Source: Setaria digitata
Lineage: Eukaryota > Nematoda > Chromadorea > Rhabditida > Setariidae
Assembly: GCA_003640385.1 (NCBI GenBank)
Contig: RCAB01000351.1
Span: 1 to 64,000 of the forward strand
Direction of reading: 5' to 3'
DNA: 64,000 bases
Shown here piece by piece: positions 12,901 through 25,229 of the stretch. Each line of letters begins with the position of its first letter. The stretch's first letter is position 1. Both the position numbers and the translations under genes were made by a program. Under the pieces are notes generated by a model. That model saw only the letters and a list, made by a program, of their open reading frames with translations. It made no database searches and was not told the origin of the DNA.

Positions 12901-15900
12901 AAACCGTGCCACTACTATGTTATTATTTGCATTGAGAAAAATTAAAGAGTAGTAAAGCAAGGAAACTAATTTTTAAATTTCAATCCATCATAAATAATTT
13001 GAGCAAAAATTTTTCATTTCAAAAAGTCATCCATTACTATTTTTAGCAATTACTGATTGAGAAAAAAAAAAAAAAGTTAATAAGCTGAGATAAGACGTGT
13101 GTGAATATCGAAACGAAAGTTTAGCATAAATAATGCCTCAATATCGATGCAACTAATTACTCATTCCTACTTGAATAAATTATGAAAAATTTATTCTTAC
13201 TTGAGGTTATCAGAGCCATGAAATTTCAAAAACGCCCCAATAAATGTGCAAAGTATACATGTTAATACGACAAGCACAGCTGGTAAAGCAAATTTATTAA
13301 CTACCTGAAAATGGAATTAAGTTGTTACTGCATGACAATTTTCGCTATTTAATATCAACAAGTATAAATTATACTAATCAAGTATGAGAAGGAGAAACAA
13401 ACCTTCACTCCAGCAAGTACTATTAATCCTAGAATAAGCAATAGACCAGTTCCCAAAACCCGGAAACAATTATAAATATCGTCAAAAATTTTTGCTCCAG
13501 GCACAAGATATAACTGAAATTATTTAAATCAATACGCTTTCTTTTTTTTTTTTTAAAAAACTTCTCTGAGGAAAAAAAAAATTTTACATCAGAAATTTTT
13601 AAAGAAAAATATTGCCTAGAACAAACTCTTATTTTAGAAGAAAAAAATTTTTAAGGATAGGCAAAAACATTTTTTATTAGCAATATCTTATTGCAATTAT
13701 AAGCAACCAATTGCTGAAAATGCCTCATTTAAAAAATAATAATTAGTTATGACACAGGAACTACTTCGTTTTTTTTTTTTTTTTTCAGTACGGTACATGT
13801 TCTGATGTACCATTATCACAGGTAACAATCATCAGCTCAGGTGCAGCCGCATGAGTATATGGCTTTATATGAATCTTTTGGAAAAAATGTATAATTTCAG
13901 CGGTTAAACCGTTTCCTGTGATTTAGACAATAATCAAGTTATTTAGTTCCTTCGATAGATAGTTTTGCATCTGGCCTTTGTCGGACAACATTCGCTTGGC
14001 TTTTTTTTTTAGTCCATTTAGTAGTATCCATTTGCCTTGCCTAAAACTTTCCGAAATATGTCCTCTTATGCTTCGATGTCGTTCTTCTAAACACTATTAC
14101 ATATATGATGCTGAAATTAAACTTCCACTAAATCATTAAAATTAATAGCTTACAATTAATATTTCAATGGCACCAGTGATATACATCGAAGCAGCAACGG
14201 TGGTACCCAAATAAAAAAGTATACCAACAGCTCCTCCAAGTTCAGGTCCGAGATTTCGAGAAATCATATAATAAGGACCACCACCAGGTACAACACCATT
14301 TGTTGCTATTGCTGATAATGATATTGATGTCAGAAATGTCTGTAATTAATCTATAGTTATCACCATTACTAACTACTATTATTGCAAATTACTTATCTTC
14401 ATGATTCTCGATATGATGGCCAGTATTTTAACGAAAACTTCTCAATTTTCCATTCTCATTAAATTATTATGATGTTTTTTCTCTTTTTTTGAAGAAGAAG
14501 AAGAAGAAAACAAAAAGAAAAAAACAGAAAAGCAAGCCATTCAAATTATACGCTGTAAAGGAACAAATGTCAAAAATGATAAACTGTGAAATGGTGATAA
14601 GTAGTGAGACATAAACTATGCAAAATAAAATTCTTCCGAGAAGTTACGTGATATGTTATGTAATAAAATATAACTCATTCGATAGCTTACATAATATATG
14701 TTATTTACTAGATTTTTTGAATTCTTATCGATATAAATATATTTTTGAAATAAAACAAATAAATCTTACCACCGAGCAACAAATAAAAACAACAAAAAAT
14801 GCTTGCACAATCCCGGCAGTTCCTATAATCCATGTTAAGCGAATAAAAAATAATACACCAAAAATATTTTGCATACACGGTAGATATACACCCATAATTG
14901 TACCCATTTGTGCCTAAAATTAAGCTTAATTAATAAGCTATATTATTAGCTTAAAACCGTGCTCAACATTCTTTCTGTCTATTTTATGACATCTCCTTGA
15001 TAGGAATCTAGTAATGGATTTCGACTTATACAAATTATGATTAGAGGCGAATAGGTTCGTATCCGTTGCAGTGGATAAACAGATTTTACAATAAACTTTA
15101 GAGACGACAGTTTCTCTCTTGTTTTAAATGCTTTGTTTCCTTTTCTATTTATAATAAATTATATACCATTTTTTCTTTTCTTTTTTTTGAAATAGTAGTG
15201 ATAATACTATTGAAATATTGATTTAAAACTGATAATGTTTTTCAAAATTTCAGAAAAAAATGTTTTCCCTAATCACAGCAGCAATTTTATGCTTTCATTT
15301 CAAACTTAAATAACTATAAACCTTTTTAACGGTTTTCTGAGCAACTTCCAATTCAGAGGAATTTGGCATAACCGCATTATATAATGATAAAGATCGTAAC
15401 ATTTGGCCAATTTTTTGTCCCTGAGTATGATATTCATCCTGAATTAAATTTGCTGATTAAAAATTATTAATTATAAAGAGAAAATTCTACACAAATTATC
15501 CTATATAAGGTATTTTCAGTTCTTTTAATGAATCCAATATTTATAATATTGTGAAGTTTCATCGACTGCAGAGAAATTATGGAAAAAAGATGAATGAAGA
15601 AGAATTTTGAAGAAGTTTGCTTTTTAATAATTTGAAAAAAATTTCCTCCCCTTCTGAATGCGAACATTAGTCAAATCGTTGTAATTTTCTTTCATGATAA
15701 CTAGTCTTCTAAAACTGATAGTAGCAGGAATTAAATTACTAATTAACCTCATATAGGGCAAGTGTTGGACTATGTTCAGCACATAATGGAATCGTTTCAA
15801 TGCCTCCATCACCTGAAATTCACATTTGTTCAATAACTTTGTACAATTATTTTCCTACAAAATTCAACAAATATTTTGACTGCTTAAATTAAATTATAAT

Positions 15901-18900
15901 AAGAAAATAGTAAACGTATAATGAAAGATCTTATAGAGTAGACTGCTGATGAAATATTGAAAATAAAATCATTTATAAGTGATAAAAGATGATAGGTTTT
16001 TTATCACTCATTATACATTACTCCTTTTTTTTTTTTTTTCTGTCACGTCCAATATTTAACAGCATTGTATTTATGGAATTAAAGAATTATGTACTTGAAT
16101 AGTAGCAGATTATTTATGGCTGATAAAATTTCCAAACCTCGCTAAATTTTTCTCTTTTTTATTTTTTTATTTCTGTTTTTTTATTTTTTGTAATTAGTAA
16201 AGAGCAAAGGCGAAGCAAATATTTGCCAAGCGAACAAATATTTAGTGATAATTAGGTGCAAATAACTAATAAAAAAAAAAAAAAAATGGTAAACAAGTTT
16301 TTCAAATTTAATGAATTATCAAGTCACTGAATATGTCAAACATATTAAAGCCTGTGAGGAAAAATATTTCGATTTATTAATTCAATTCACAAATATTTTA
16401 AATAAATTTTCTTTTATTTGCAAATTGATTGCATGTTACAAAAGATATGCGAAAATTAACTCAATTTATTAACTAAAGATTTCGGAGAAAATTTCTCCTT
16501 CTCTTTTACAAAGTTAATTATACGCGTAATTAATAGAAAGGATAAGCTTACTAGCAAATTGAGAATGATAAACTGTTATCATTTGCACTCGTTAAAAGAA
16601 TATTAAATAAGCTGAAATTCTGGAACCTTTAAACTAGCAAACATTCCAAATTAACACTAGAAAGAAAATTTTAACAGATTACTGATAGCATGAATAACTG
16701 ATTTAAAATTTGGATAAGAAAAGTCCAAAAAAAATTTATAAAAAAATTTTCTTAAATTTTTTTTTTTAAACTATTCTCATTTATCTGTCTTTCTTTTTGC
16801 AATCACTTCATTTATATAACCGCTAGTAAATCGCTTTTTACTTTTTCTTTCTTTATCCATTTTTCTTTTTTTTTTTTTTAATTTAAAAGGCAAAAAAAGT
16901 TCAACAAAGATTAGTAAGTTGGAAAATGGGAAAAGGGAAAATTGTACTTATAATCCAATTTTAAATTTATAAATCGTTTCTTTTCTTCATCCTACCCAAT
17001 CATTTTGTTGTACTTTTTTAAGCATATGTTCAAAACATTAAATTCAAATAAAAAAAAAGAGTAAATAAATAAAGTGAACAAATAAAACAAATATCATATA
17101 TGATTAATTAAACTAAAAAAGATTTGAAAAAAAAAAAAAAAAAACTGGAAAACAACATAAATTGATAACATTGTACTATTTTAAAAAAATCTTAATTTCC
17201 ACAACCTTTTTATACGAAAAAAAAAAACAAAATAAAATAAAATATAACAATTAAATATCAGAAAATTGTCCCATATTAATCAATAATTCATTGGAGTAAA
17301 ATAGTTCATATTTTTTGCTATAAAATAATTTGGTTTTATAAAGCTTTGCAAGAAAAAAAATCGGAAGTTTTTCTTTGATTTCTTTTGCAATAACAAGAAC
17401 AAAACAAAATTTGAAATTTAATATATTTTTGACAAGAGGTAGAAAAAAAAAAGTGGATAAATATAATGTCAACCGAAAAAGAATAATATACAACAGGAAA
17501 TTCATAGTTCTAATCATGTTTTACAAATTGTTGACTTTTGCTTTGATCAGCTGAATGTTAAATTATATTTGTTGAAATTTCTTATTAGCATAATAATGTT
17601 GACAAGCAATCAATTTTTGACAATATTTACAAATTCTCGTTTCACTTAATGAAGTTCATCAGGTGCATCAATCGCATGAATGATAATGTGTTATCAACAT
17701 TTTTTTTTTTTTTTTTTTAACAGCCAGCAATTTACAAATTAAACGATTGAATTGTTGATTCTCACTGATAAACGTTTGAAATTGATTAAATAATTTGTAA
17801 ATAAGTAGAAAGAAGAAAGAAAGAAAGGCGTTAAAAATTCATCGTACAGAAATGACAACAAAGAAACATAATTAAAATGTGTAAATTATTAGATTAGGAT
17901 AATTAATTATGGAACAGATTGGAGAGGAAGAACAAGAAGGGAGAGAAATGACAAAATTGCAGGAAAGAAAGGGGAAAAAAAAGAAAGAAAGAAAGAAGTC
18001 TGAAATCAATAAAAAATTCATTTAAAAAAGTAAAATTTATACTTTCCAGTTAAAAGAATACAAGGAGCAGTTGCTTCCGCTTTTTTTTTCAAATTGATAT
18101 TTTAGGCCTATTTTCAGCTTTTTCTAAAACTGTAATTGTGCAGTTTTTAAATTCAGGAGAAATAGAAACTTTAGCAGTCTGAAAAGAAAGCAATATAATA
18201 ATGCATTAGAGCTAATTGTACGCTTCATTACAAGGCAATTAAAGCTAAAACGTGGCGTTTTTCCTTTCCTTTTTTTTTTTTTTTTTTAATTAATCCTTAT
18301 TTGTTCCCCATTAAATTTTATAGCATCCACCGAAAAAGAAATGGGAAAGAAAGTAGCTCTCTAACTATGAAATAGATTATATTATTATTACTATATATAT
18401 ATATATATATATACAAATCCAAATTAATTGTTATTTCAATAAAAACAGAAATTCATTTCTAAAGTATGTTTAAGCAAGTTATTATAAATACAAGACTAAT
18501 AATAAAAACGATAATTACATGCATAAACAATTAGAGCATAATTAGCTAGTTAAATAATAATTTTAGTAACAGAGATAATAAATGTGACTAGTGGTGATCC
18601 GGAAAGATAAAAAGCTTCGAAGTTTGCAATTTTTGAGATTAAGCAGGAAAAAGCAAAACAAATTAAATACATAAAATTTTTATCATATTACACCTGCTTC
18701 ATTTTATTTTTTATTATAAAATTAAAATTTTATTTTTTTGGTTGCTTTTCTTCTTTTTTTTTTTTAAATATAGTACTATATTTCTTCGTCATATCCGCTT
18801 TCGTTTCCCACTATCTAAAGTTTATTTTCTTATCAGTAAAATATTTCCGACTTTCAAAAAAAAAGGACACGAAATATCAGCTCCCTAAAAGACAACCTAT

Positions 18901-21900
18901 ATAATTTAAAAATTTTTTCGCTTTTTGTTTAAAGAAAAAAAAAAAAAAAAAAAAAAAACAAGAAAAGGCTCTCTATTTCAGATATTAGCACAGCGACAGG
19001 AACTAAATTTTATATTTCTCTTGGGGAATTCAGATTGCAATGTTTTAGATTTGCTTGGAAATTTTTCAATCTTTTTTTTTCCATTATTTTAATATTAAAC
19101 TACAAATGTATGCATCGGCTGCTAAGATAAGGAAAGAATCTTTTCTTTGGGATTAAATAAATGATCCAAGAATATATCCGGATAAGAAATTTTAGTTATT
19201 GCATATTTCCATATTTTATTTTTCTTTCCTGCATAGTATATGACTATGAGAAAATAAAAAGTTGTAGAAATGAAAAATTTGGAATATTTAAAATTCGTTG
19301 AATTTTGAAGAGGCACTAAAATGTGTTGATCATGAGTGGAAAAATCTGTTTGATTTTGCTGAAAGCGGACCAGAATTTAATTAAGTAGAATACGAAATTA
19401 TGGTGACTTTTAGAATGCATCGCTAAGAAAAGAAAATTTCCTTTCGTTAAAGATTTTCCGAAAATTTTGGAAGTCATATGATTTTTATTAAAACATAATG
19501 TGTTGAAGTCGAATCTATTTGAAATTAAATCTGAAAATTTAGTAATACATTTGCTGAAGTATTCGGAGGAAGAAAAAAGTGAAGAAAAAAATTAAGATGT
19601 AAAGAAAAGAAAAATGACCCAACTTGAATTCTTTTTTTTTACATAACACATAAATTATAGCTATTTTTTTTTTTTTTTAATATAAGTTGGACCAGAAACA
19701 ATGGTTACAGAATGAAATTACAAAATTTAAATTAATTTGCCTCTTTGTTTAGCATTTGTATTAATTTTTGAAGGCATATTCATTCATTCCTATTTGGTGA
19801 AATTATAACTATTAGTAATTAATGATTAAAAAGTGCACTCATTCAATCGCATTTGATGGAATTATGATTATTTATTAGTAATTATTGACTGAAAAGCATA
19901 TTCATCCAATCCTATTTACTGAAATTATCACTGTTTACCAGTAAACAAATTTTGTAAGTAAAAGAAAAAATAAATTTTCTAATTGATTTCCTTTTTTTTT
20001 TGCATACAAAAAAAAACTGGAAAATGGAAAAATATATATAGAAATCATCATCAAGATGACAATAATCTGCCCAGGATTATTTTCGTTTTTCGTTAGGTTT
20101 AAAAAAAAAAAAAAAAAAAAAGTTTAAAATTAGCCGTTATCTTTCCATTTAACATCCCATCATTTTTTTCGCTTTTCATTTCTTGGCCCATCTTTTCCAT
20201 CGTTTTAAAATCACTCTGTTTCGTCAAAAAAAAAAAAAAAAATCGATTAGCACTTTATGAAACTTATCACATCAATTAATTTATTGCTGATAATAACTAG
20301 GAAAAAGCAAGATCAACTGCTGTTATCAATCACTTAAAACAAATTATTCGATCAATGAAATAAAAAAGAAAAAAGTATATAAAAAGAATTTTAGAAATTA
20401 GTCCTTACAAGAAATGAATTAAGATTTTAGTTTTACAACAACAACAACAAAGCAAAAAAAGAAAAAGGAAAACAAAGTTTAAAAATGAAATAAAAATATG
20501 ATGAAAAAAAGAATCCTCTTGAATCTAACATCAGCGTTTTTTTTTTTTTTTTTTTTTTTTTCTAAGAAAGGAAACCATTGAATTGTTTAGGATTTATGAA
20601 ACTTTCATAAATTTCGGCAAATCTCATGGAATTTAAAATGATATTTGCAGTATTCTTTCTCTATAACTTGGTAAAATATTTAAAAAAAAAAAAAAAATGG
20701 GCAGGAAAAAAGAGCGAAACTTTTGAATTGTTTAAGAATTGTGAAATTTTGATAAATTTCCGCACATTTTACAGTGGAAATTTCAAATCCCGAGAATTTC
20801 CACAGAATTTCTAATATTCTTTTAAAATTTTTATAAGTTATCTTGGGAAAAAAAAATCCAAAAGCCAGAAAAAAAGAGCTTATCAACTTGGAATTTGATT
20901 ACTTGAATTTATATTAACATCCGAGCAAAATATTGAATGCAACAGCTAACCGGGACACATTTTCCAGAATTTTCTCAAGCTGCGCCTGTTAATTGAATTT
21001 TGAGGACACTTCACAGCAAAATCATTATCATCCTTCCTTATATGCTCATCACTGGCAATGACATATTTTATCGTTGGATCAAAAATTGAGAAGATTGCTT
21101 TGACTGGCAGTAAATCATTCAACTTTATTTCATTAAATGTTTTAAATTCAAAAATACGTCATTAATATTAGAATTTTTCAAGTACCGTATCATACGACTA
21201 CATAGAATTGAAAAATTGTAATTTTGAATTTAAATCCTTCAGCAGAAACGATATATCAAACATAGTAAATGAAAGCTGCATGATAGAATTTTCATGCTTT
21301 GTTAGCATTTTCTTTCATTTTCAACAATAAATTAACAATACAATCATATTTGTTTCCGTATTTTCAGAGTGCAATTTATTGTTTCACTAATTAATAATTA
21401 ATGAAACAAAAAAAATTCCACTCATTATTGTCTAATTTACAATATGACTTATTCATTCATTCATTTGTTTCGCTATTTCACCAAACTCTTCACTGATTTC
21501 CAGATTATGTCAGGTATACTGCGAAGGAAAAAAAAAATTACGGTGAAAATTAAAAGGCTATTTAAAAACAAATTGAACCGTTAAATTTATTTACTGATTT
21601 GATTATCCTATCATAACTTTATCTGAATCATTCTATGATGTATTCTTATCGTTTTTATATATCAGATTTCCATGAAAATATCAAATGATTTTAGTCATTA
21701 AATTTGTTTGTATTAATGAGAAACTTTTTTCATTTTTATTTTTTTTCAAGGAAGAAAAAAAAAAACAAAAGTAAACAGAAAACAAATACTGTCACGATGG
21801 TAGTATTAAAGTTTTTGAAAATATCAAAAAATATAAAGTTGAAATAAAAAAAATTTGGAAATTTTTTTCTATTTTTTTGTTTCATCCACAAAAAAAAAAA

Positions 21901-22271
21901 AAAAAAAAAAAAAAAAGAAGATAACTATTTTTAATCGACGACGATTAATTGATAAAAATTTTAAAATATCACTTATTTTTATAAATGTCTTTTTGATAAG
22001 AAAGAACAAAATCTTAGATAAAAAAAATGCTTCCCATATGAATCATGTTTTTCTTTCGAACGTTTTAATTTATCGTTTTTCGCTTTTTTTCCTCCCGATT
22101 ATCATTATAGGAATCTATTACATATTATGAGAATTACAAATGAACACTTTCCATAATTAAGTCATATTAAGTCATTCCAAACAAGAGATACTGATAACAT
22201 TCAACTTCATCTTATCGCATTACTATTTCAAACAGTTAATATCTTCTACAACGTTGGCAATCTTTCGTTTT

Positions 22272-22303
<32 letters not shown>

Positions 22304-24525
22304 CTGTCTAACTTTTCTTCCTTCTTTTTCACTTTATTTAGTTTGCAATTCAGGCTACATATGAATGATTGATTTTTAAATTTTCCACTCAAAATGCAAC
22401 AATTCATTATGATTTCTAGGAGAAAAGAAAAAGTAAGATTACAAAATGTAAAGAAAAAAAAAATAAGAAAAATAAAGGAGAAAATTATAGATGTATTTTG
22501 CTTTATGATTATAAAAATACTTCATTTTTAATTCAATCTTGGTTGATTTTTTGCATTCCTTCGTGTAAAGCCAAATTTCTTCAGTCATCCTTATTTTTTC
22601 TTTTTTTTTTCCATATTGTTCAAGCGAAGTGCTAACACTGTCATGTTAAATTTATTGCCCTAAAGGATAGCTTAGACTAAGTAAAAGATGAAAAGAAAAT
22701 GAGGAAAAAAAAGCCTAGTCTGGACAATGGATGCAATAAGAGCATTTCATCTCAAAGACTTATTGCATTTGCCTTTGAGCGAAAATTTACTCTATAATTT
22801 TCATTTCATGATAAACACTTTCAAGCATCTTTAAAATATTCTAAGTAAAGGAGACAAGACAGAAAGGCAAAAAAGGAGTGTGTAAATCAAACTGAAGTTA
22901 AAAGTCACTTTTTCGAGCTGCCAAAAAAGTTCAAGTCATAGTAAATTTTAACAAAGCCTGATAACATGTTGCTAAGTTTCTTAAAGTTTTCAAAAAAAGA
23001 AAAAAGAAAAGAGAAAAAGAGGAGAAAACTTCAAAGCAAATGCAACAGCCGCAATTTTCAACTGCTAAACTTTTTTTCCGCTCTTTTTTTTGCTATGCAC
23101 TTAAATTAGATTTCAAGAAAAAGTTATCACGTATAAAAGGAAAATAGAAAAAAGAAAACAGTTGAGCTTGAAACAAACTGCTACGTTACACTGCTGAAAA
23201 AAAAAATAAGGAAAAATGGAAATGTGTCAAATTTTAGAATTCATTTTTTTTTTTTTTTCGTACACAGCAAGTTTATGAATTTTGATTAGTGACAACTTCA
23301 ATAAGAGCTAAAAATGGCGTAAGACAAAATAACATAAATTACCGCAAGATGGAAATATTCGTGATTTTCACTTTTAAATTACACAGCTTACGGAATTTTA
23401 CAATATCTCAATAAAATTACACCACAGAAAAAAAATTTACGAATGTTACGGAATTAAAGCAAAAATCCTGAAATATGTCAATTTTTCTCTATTATAAATA
23501 TATCATCAAGTAATGATAAACGCTACAATGATAATATAGACCCAACTAGCGGCACACTATTAAAAATATATATTATATATATACGTTTTCAATTTATTGG
23601 CATCATTCATTAAACAAAATTTTCCCGACGAAAACTTGCTTGCATGCAAGAATGCAACGTAATATTGTATACTCCACTTGCATTATTCATATCATTCATT
23701 AATTCATTTATTTGCATCTAAGTGATGAAGAAATACGTTAATTAGAATATCTAACTGATGAGAAAAAGTAATGATAAACGCTACGTTACGCATACAATAC
23801 AAAAAAAAAAAAAAAATGAATAGTAGAAGGAAAGCATTGATAATGATAATATAGACCCAACTAGCTGCACACTATTAACACTGATAAATCAAAAATATCA
23901 CTTATCTATCAATCAACGTGTTTATAGAAATAAATTATGCAGCCATTAGAAATGTATACTTTGATAATTATTGGATAAAAACTTTAGCTAACTCTTTTTT
24001 TCCTCTCTCTTTTCTAAAAGAATTCCCATTTGAAATATCAATATTTTGACAAATGAAATGGCTATCTATAAGATAGTTTCATTGTCACGCAGGCTAAATT
24101 TTCCAGCATTATAATGATAAGGGAATATGAGAATTGCTGAGGAGGAGACTATAAAATAATACTAATATTTGATATGAAGCTAAGCTACAAATTTATCATG
24201 ACAAAAATTATAGCCATTCATAATTCATTATAATTTCGAATTAAAAATAATTCCCGACATATGATAGTGTATAATTGATAAATGATAAATGGAATAATGA
24301 AAAGGAACTTAAGTTAAAATGAGAATGACAAAAATTAGAACAAAATTCAATCAGAATTTAGTGTATGAAATAATAATTACCTGTAGTATTGAGAGTAATA
24401 TTGTGCTGTGGTTGCGCATTAGGTTGTTGCGCTTCTTGCTCTTCTTGCTTTTGGTTGTTCTCCGTCGGATGCTCAACTGATGAAACCCGAAAACGGTTTA
24501 GCGTATTACCGGATCCGGTTAACAT
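3946..24525 (-). CDS. kcc: K-Cl cotransporter (KCC, SLC12 family), complete, 23 exons
   Basis: Electroneutral K+/Cl- symporter of the plasma membrane, setting cell volume and neuronal chloride. Exons: 24525-24381, 15812-15748, 15438-15322, 14913-14770, 14339-14154, 13513-13403, 13304-13201, 11985-11787, 11325-11242, 11121-11007, 10854-10756, 9527-9400, 9118-8895, 8600-8399, 8104-7991, 7403-7236, 7038-6943, 6699-6517, 6281-6066, 5797-5613, 5337-5224, 4895-4643, 4037-3946. About 1113 aa once one frameshift is allowed for, normal for KCCs. TM1 carries [19 protein letters not shown] (exon 4). Exon 8 is the Cys-rich loop with NCT and NDS glycosylation sites. [16 protein letters not shown] spans exons 10-11. 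The C-terminal domain has [10 protein letters not shown] and [10 protein letters not shown] (conserved regulatory Thr) and ends [12 protein letters not shown]. Exon 1 has RFRV, an RFxV-type SPAK/OSR1 (GCK-3) docking motif. Oddities: 2-nt frameshift in exon 20, CG acceptor before exon 11, GAG acceptor before exon 16, 8.6 kb first intron. Confidence 0.95.
9789..10332. repeat. Inverted/direct repeat cluster in KCC intron 11
   Basis: A block of about 45 nt at roughly 10288-10332 (AACGAATGTAATTTGAATAA...) occurs again as a direct copy at about 10156-10202. It also occurs as a reverse complement at about 9789-9833 (...TTATTCAAATTACATTTCGTT). A second motif, ATCCTTAAAA followed by A's and AGACCGTTAA, is repeated at about 10127 and 10203. 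The outer inverted arms enclose about 540 nt, so it resembles a decayed foldback/MITE-like element. I see no transposase or clear target-site duplication. Confidence 0.7.
10417..10560. repeat. Tandem duplication around an ambiguous base (likely assembly join)
   Basis: Two near-identical units of about 70-75 nt, each starting CTTCATTATTAGATAGAGGA, running through a poly-T tract and ending AACTTTTTTTC, sit back to back. The single N of the window is at 10491, exactly between them. The copies differ mainly in poly-T length. It lies inside KCC intron 11 and does not affect coding. Confidence 0.85.
15813..24380. other. Large first intron of the KCC gene
   Basis: About 8.6 kb of A+T-rich sequence between exon 1 (ends 24381) and exon 2 (starts 15812). 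I see no nested gene on either strand; the short open frames are low complexity. It holds many homopolymer tracts, including a T run near 22267-22303, a TA run near 18391-18412, and a split duplication at 23508-23883. Introns of this size at the 5' end often hold enhancers and alternative promoters, but no site can be named here. Confidence 0.7.
23508..23883. repeat. Duplicated segment, second copy interrupted
   Basis: Copy 1 (about 23508-23570) reads AAGTAATGATAAACGCTAC followed directly by AATGATAATATAGACCCAAC and TAGCGGCACACTATTAA. Copy 2 (about 23767-23880) has the same two halves, separated by about 57 nt containing a long A run. The copies differ at single bases (GCGGC versus GCTGC). 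Confidence 0.75.
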
Positions 24526-25081
24526 CTTTCCTTACCCGTAGACTATTTAGAGGATGCGCATGGGAAACGAAATGCAATTGTGGCGGGAATAGAAAAAAGA
24601 TGTAACCGAACGAGCGAGTGAGTAACTGAAGAACAATGCGAGTAAATAAGATGAACGAGCGAGTAAATAAGACTAACAAATAATCAGCTAGTGGGATGGA
24701 TGGTGGACGTTGCGGCCAACCCTAACCGAAATGATAAGTGCGAGGGAAGAAAGCGAGAAGGACTGTGGGGGTGGGGCCATCAGATCGGTTCCATCGACGC
24801 TCCCTCCGTAAAATTCAGCAAAAATTTTCACCCGTCGCTTCAATCAAAATTAAAATTCAATGCTTGTCAGTTTAGTGAAATTTCAAACAAATACCATTCC
24901 TAGGTGATATCCATCTTATTACAGGTAGATTGATTATTATTTCTCCCGATGAGGTAAAATGTTCCCATGAGGTTTGCTTATTTGCATTAATTTTTCCCAG
25001 GTAACATTACCGCTACGAATTATTCATCCGTCTATTACTTCTGTTCAGGTAGTACCACCAGGTGAGAAAGGAGCAACTTAC

Positions 25082-25229
25082 CTGTCCATTTTTTTTCACA
25101 ACAATGTGCAAAGAAATTGAGCAAAATATCATTCCTGGTGGAAAATTTAAAGAGCAAAATAAGTAGATCTTTCGCGCTGCCTTCAATTTCATCTGCTATG
25201 GAATTCTTAGTTGCCAATAATTCCGCCAT
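25082..25229 (-). CDS. kcc: Probable alternative first exon of KCC
   Basis: An open frame starting at an ATG (25229) encodes MAELLATKNSIADEIEG and continues for 49 codons plus one base. It ends in ACAG followed by the strong donor GTAAGTTGC at 25081. Phase and last bases match exactly those of KCC exon 1 (also ACAG|GTAAT), so it would join to exon 2 (15812) in frame as ...[13 protein letters not shown]. This is what an alternative promoter/first exon would look like. Unlike exon 1 it carries no RFxV motif. The composition is plausible coding, but this is inferred only from frame, donor and position; no transcript is seen. Confidence 0.45.
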
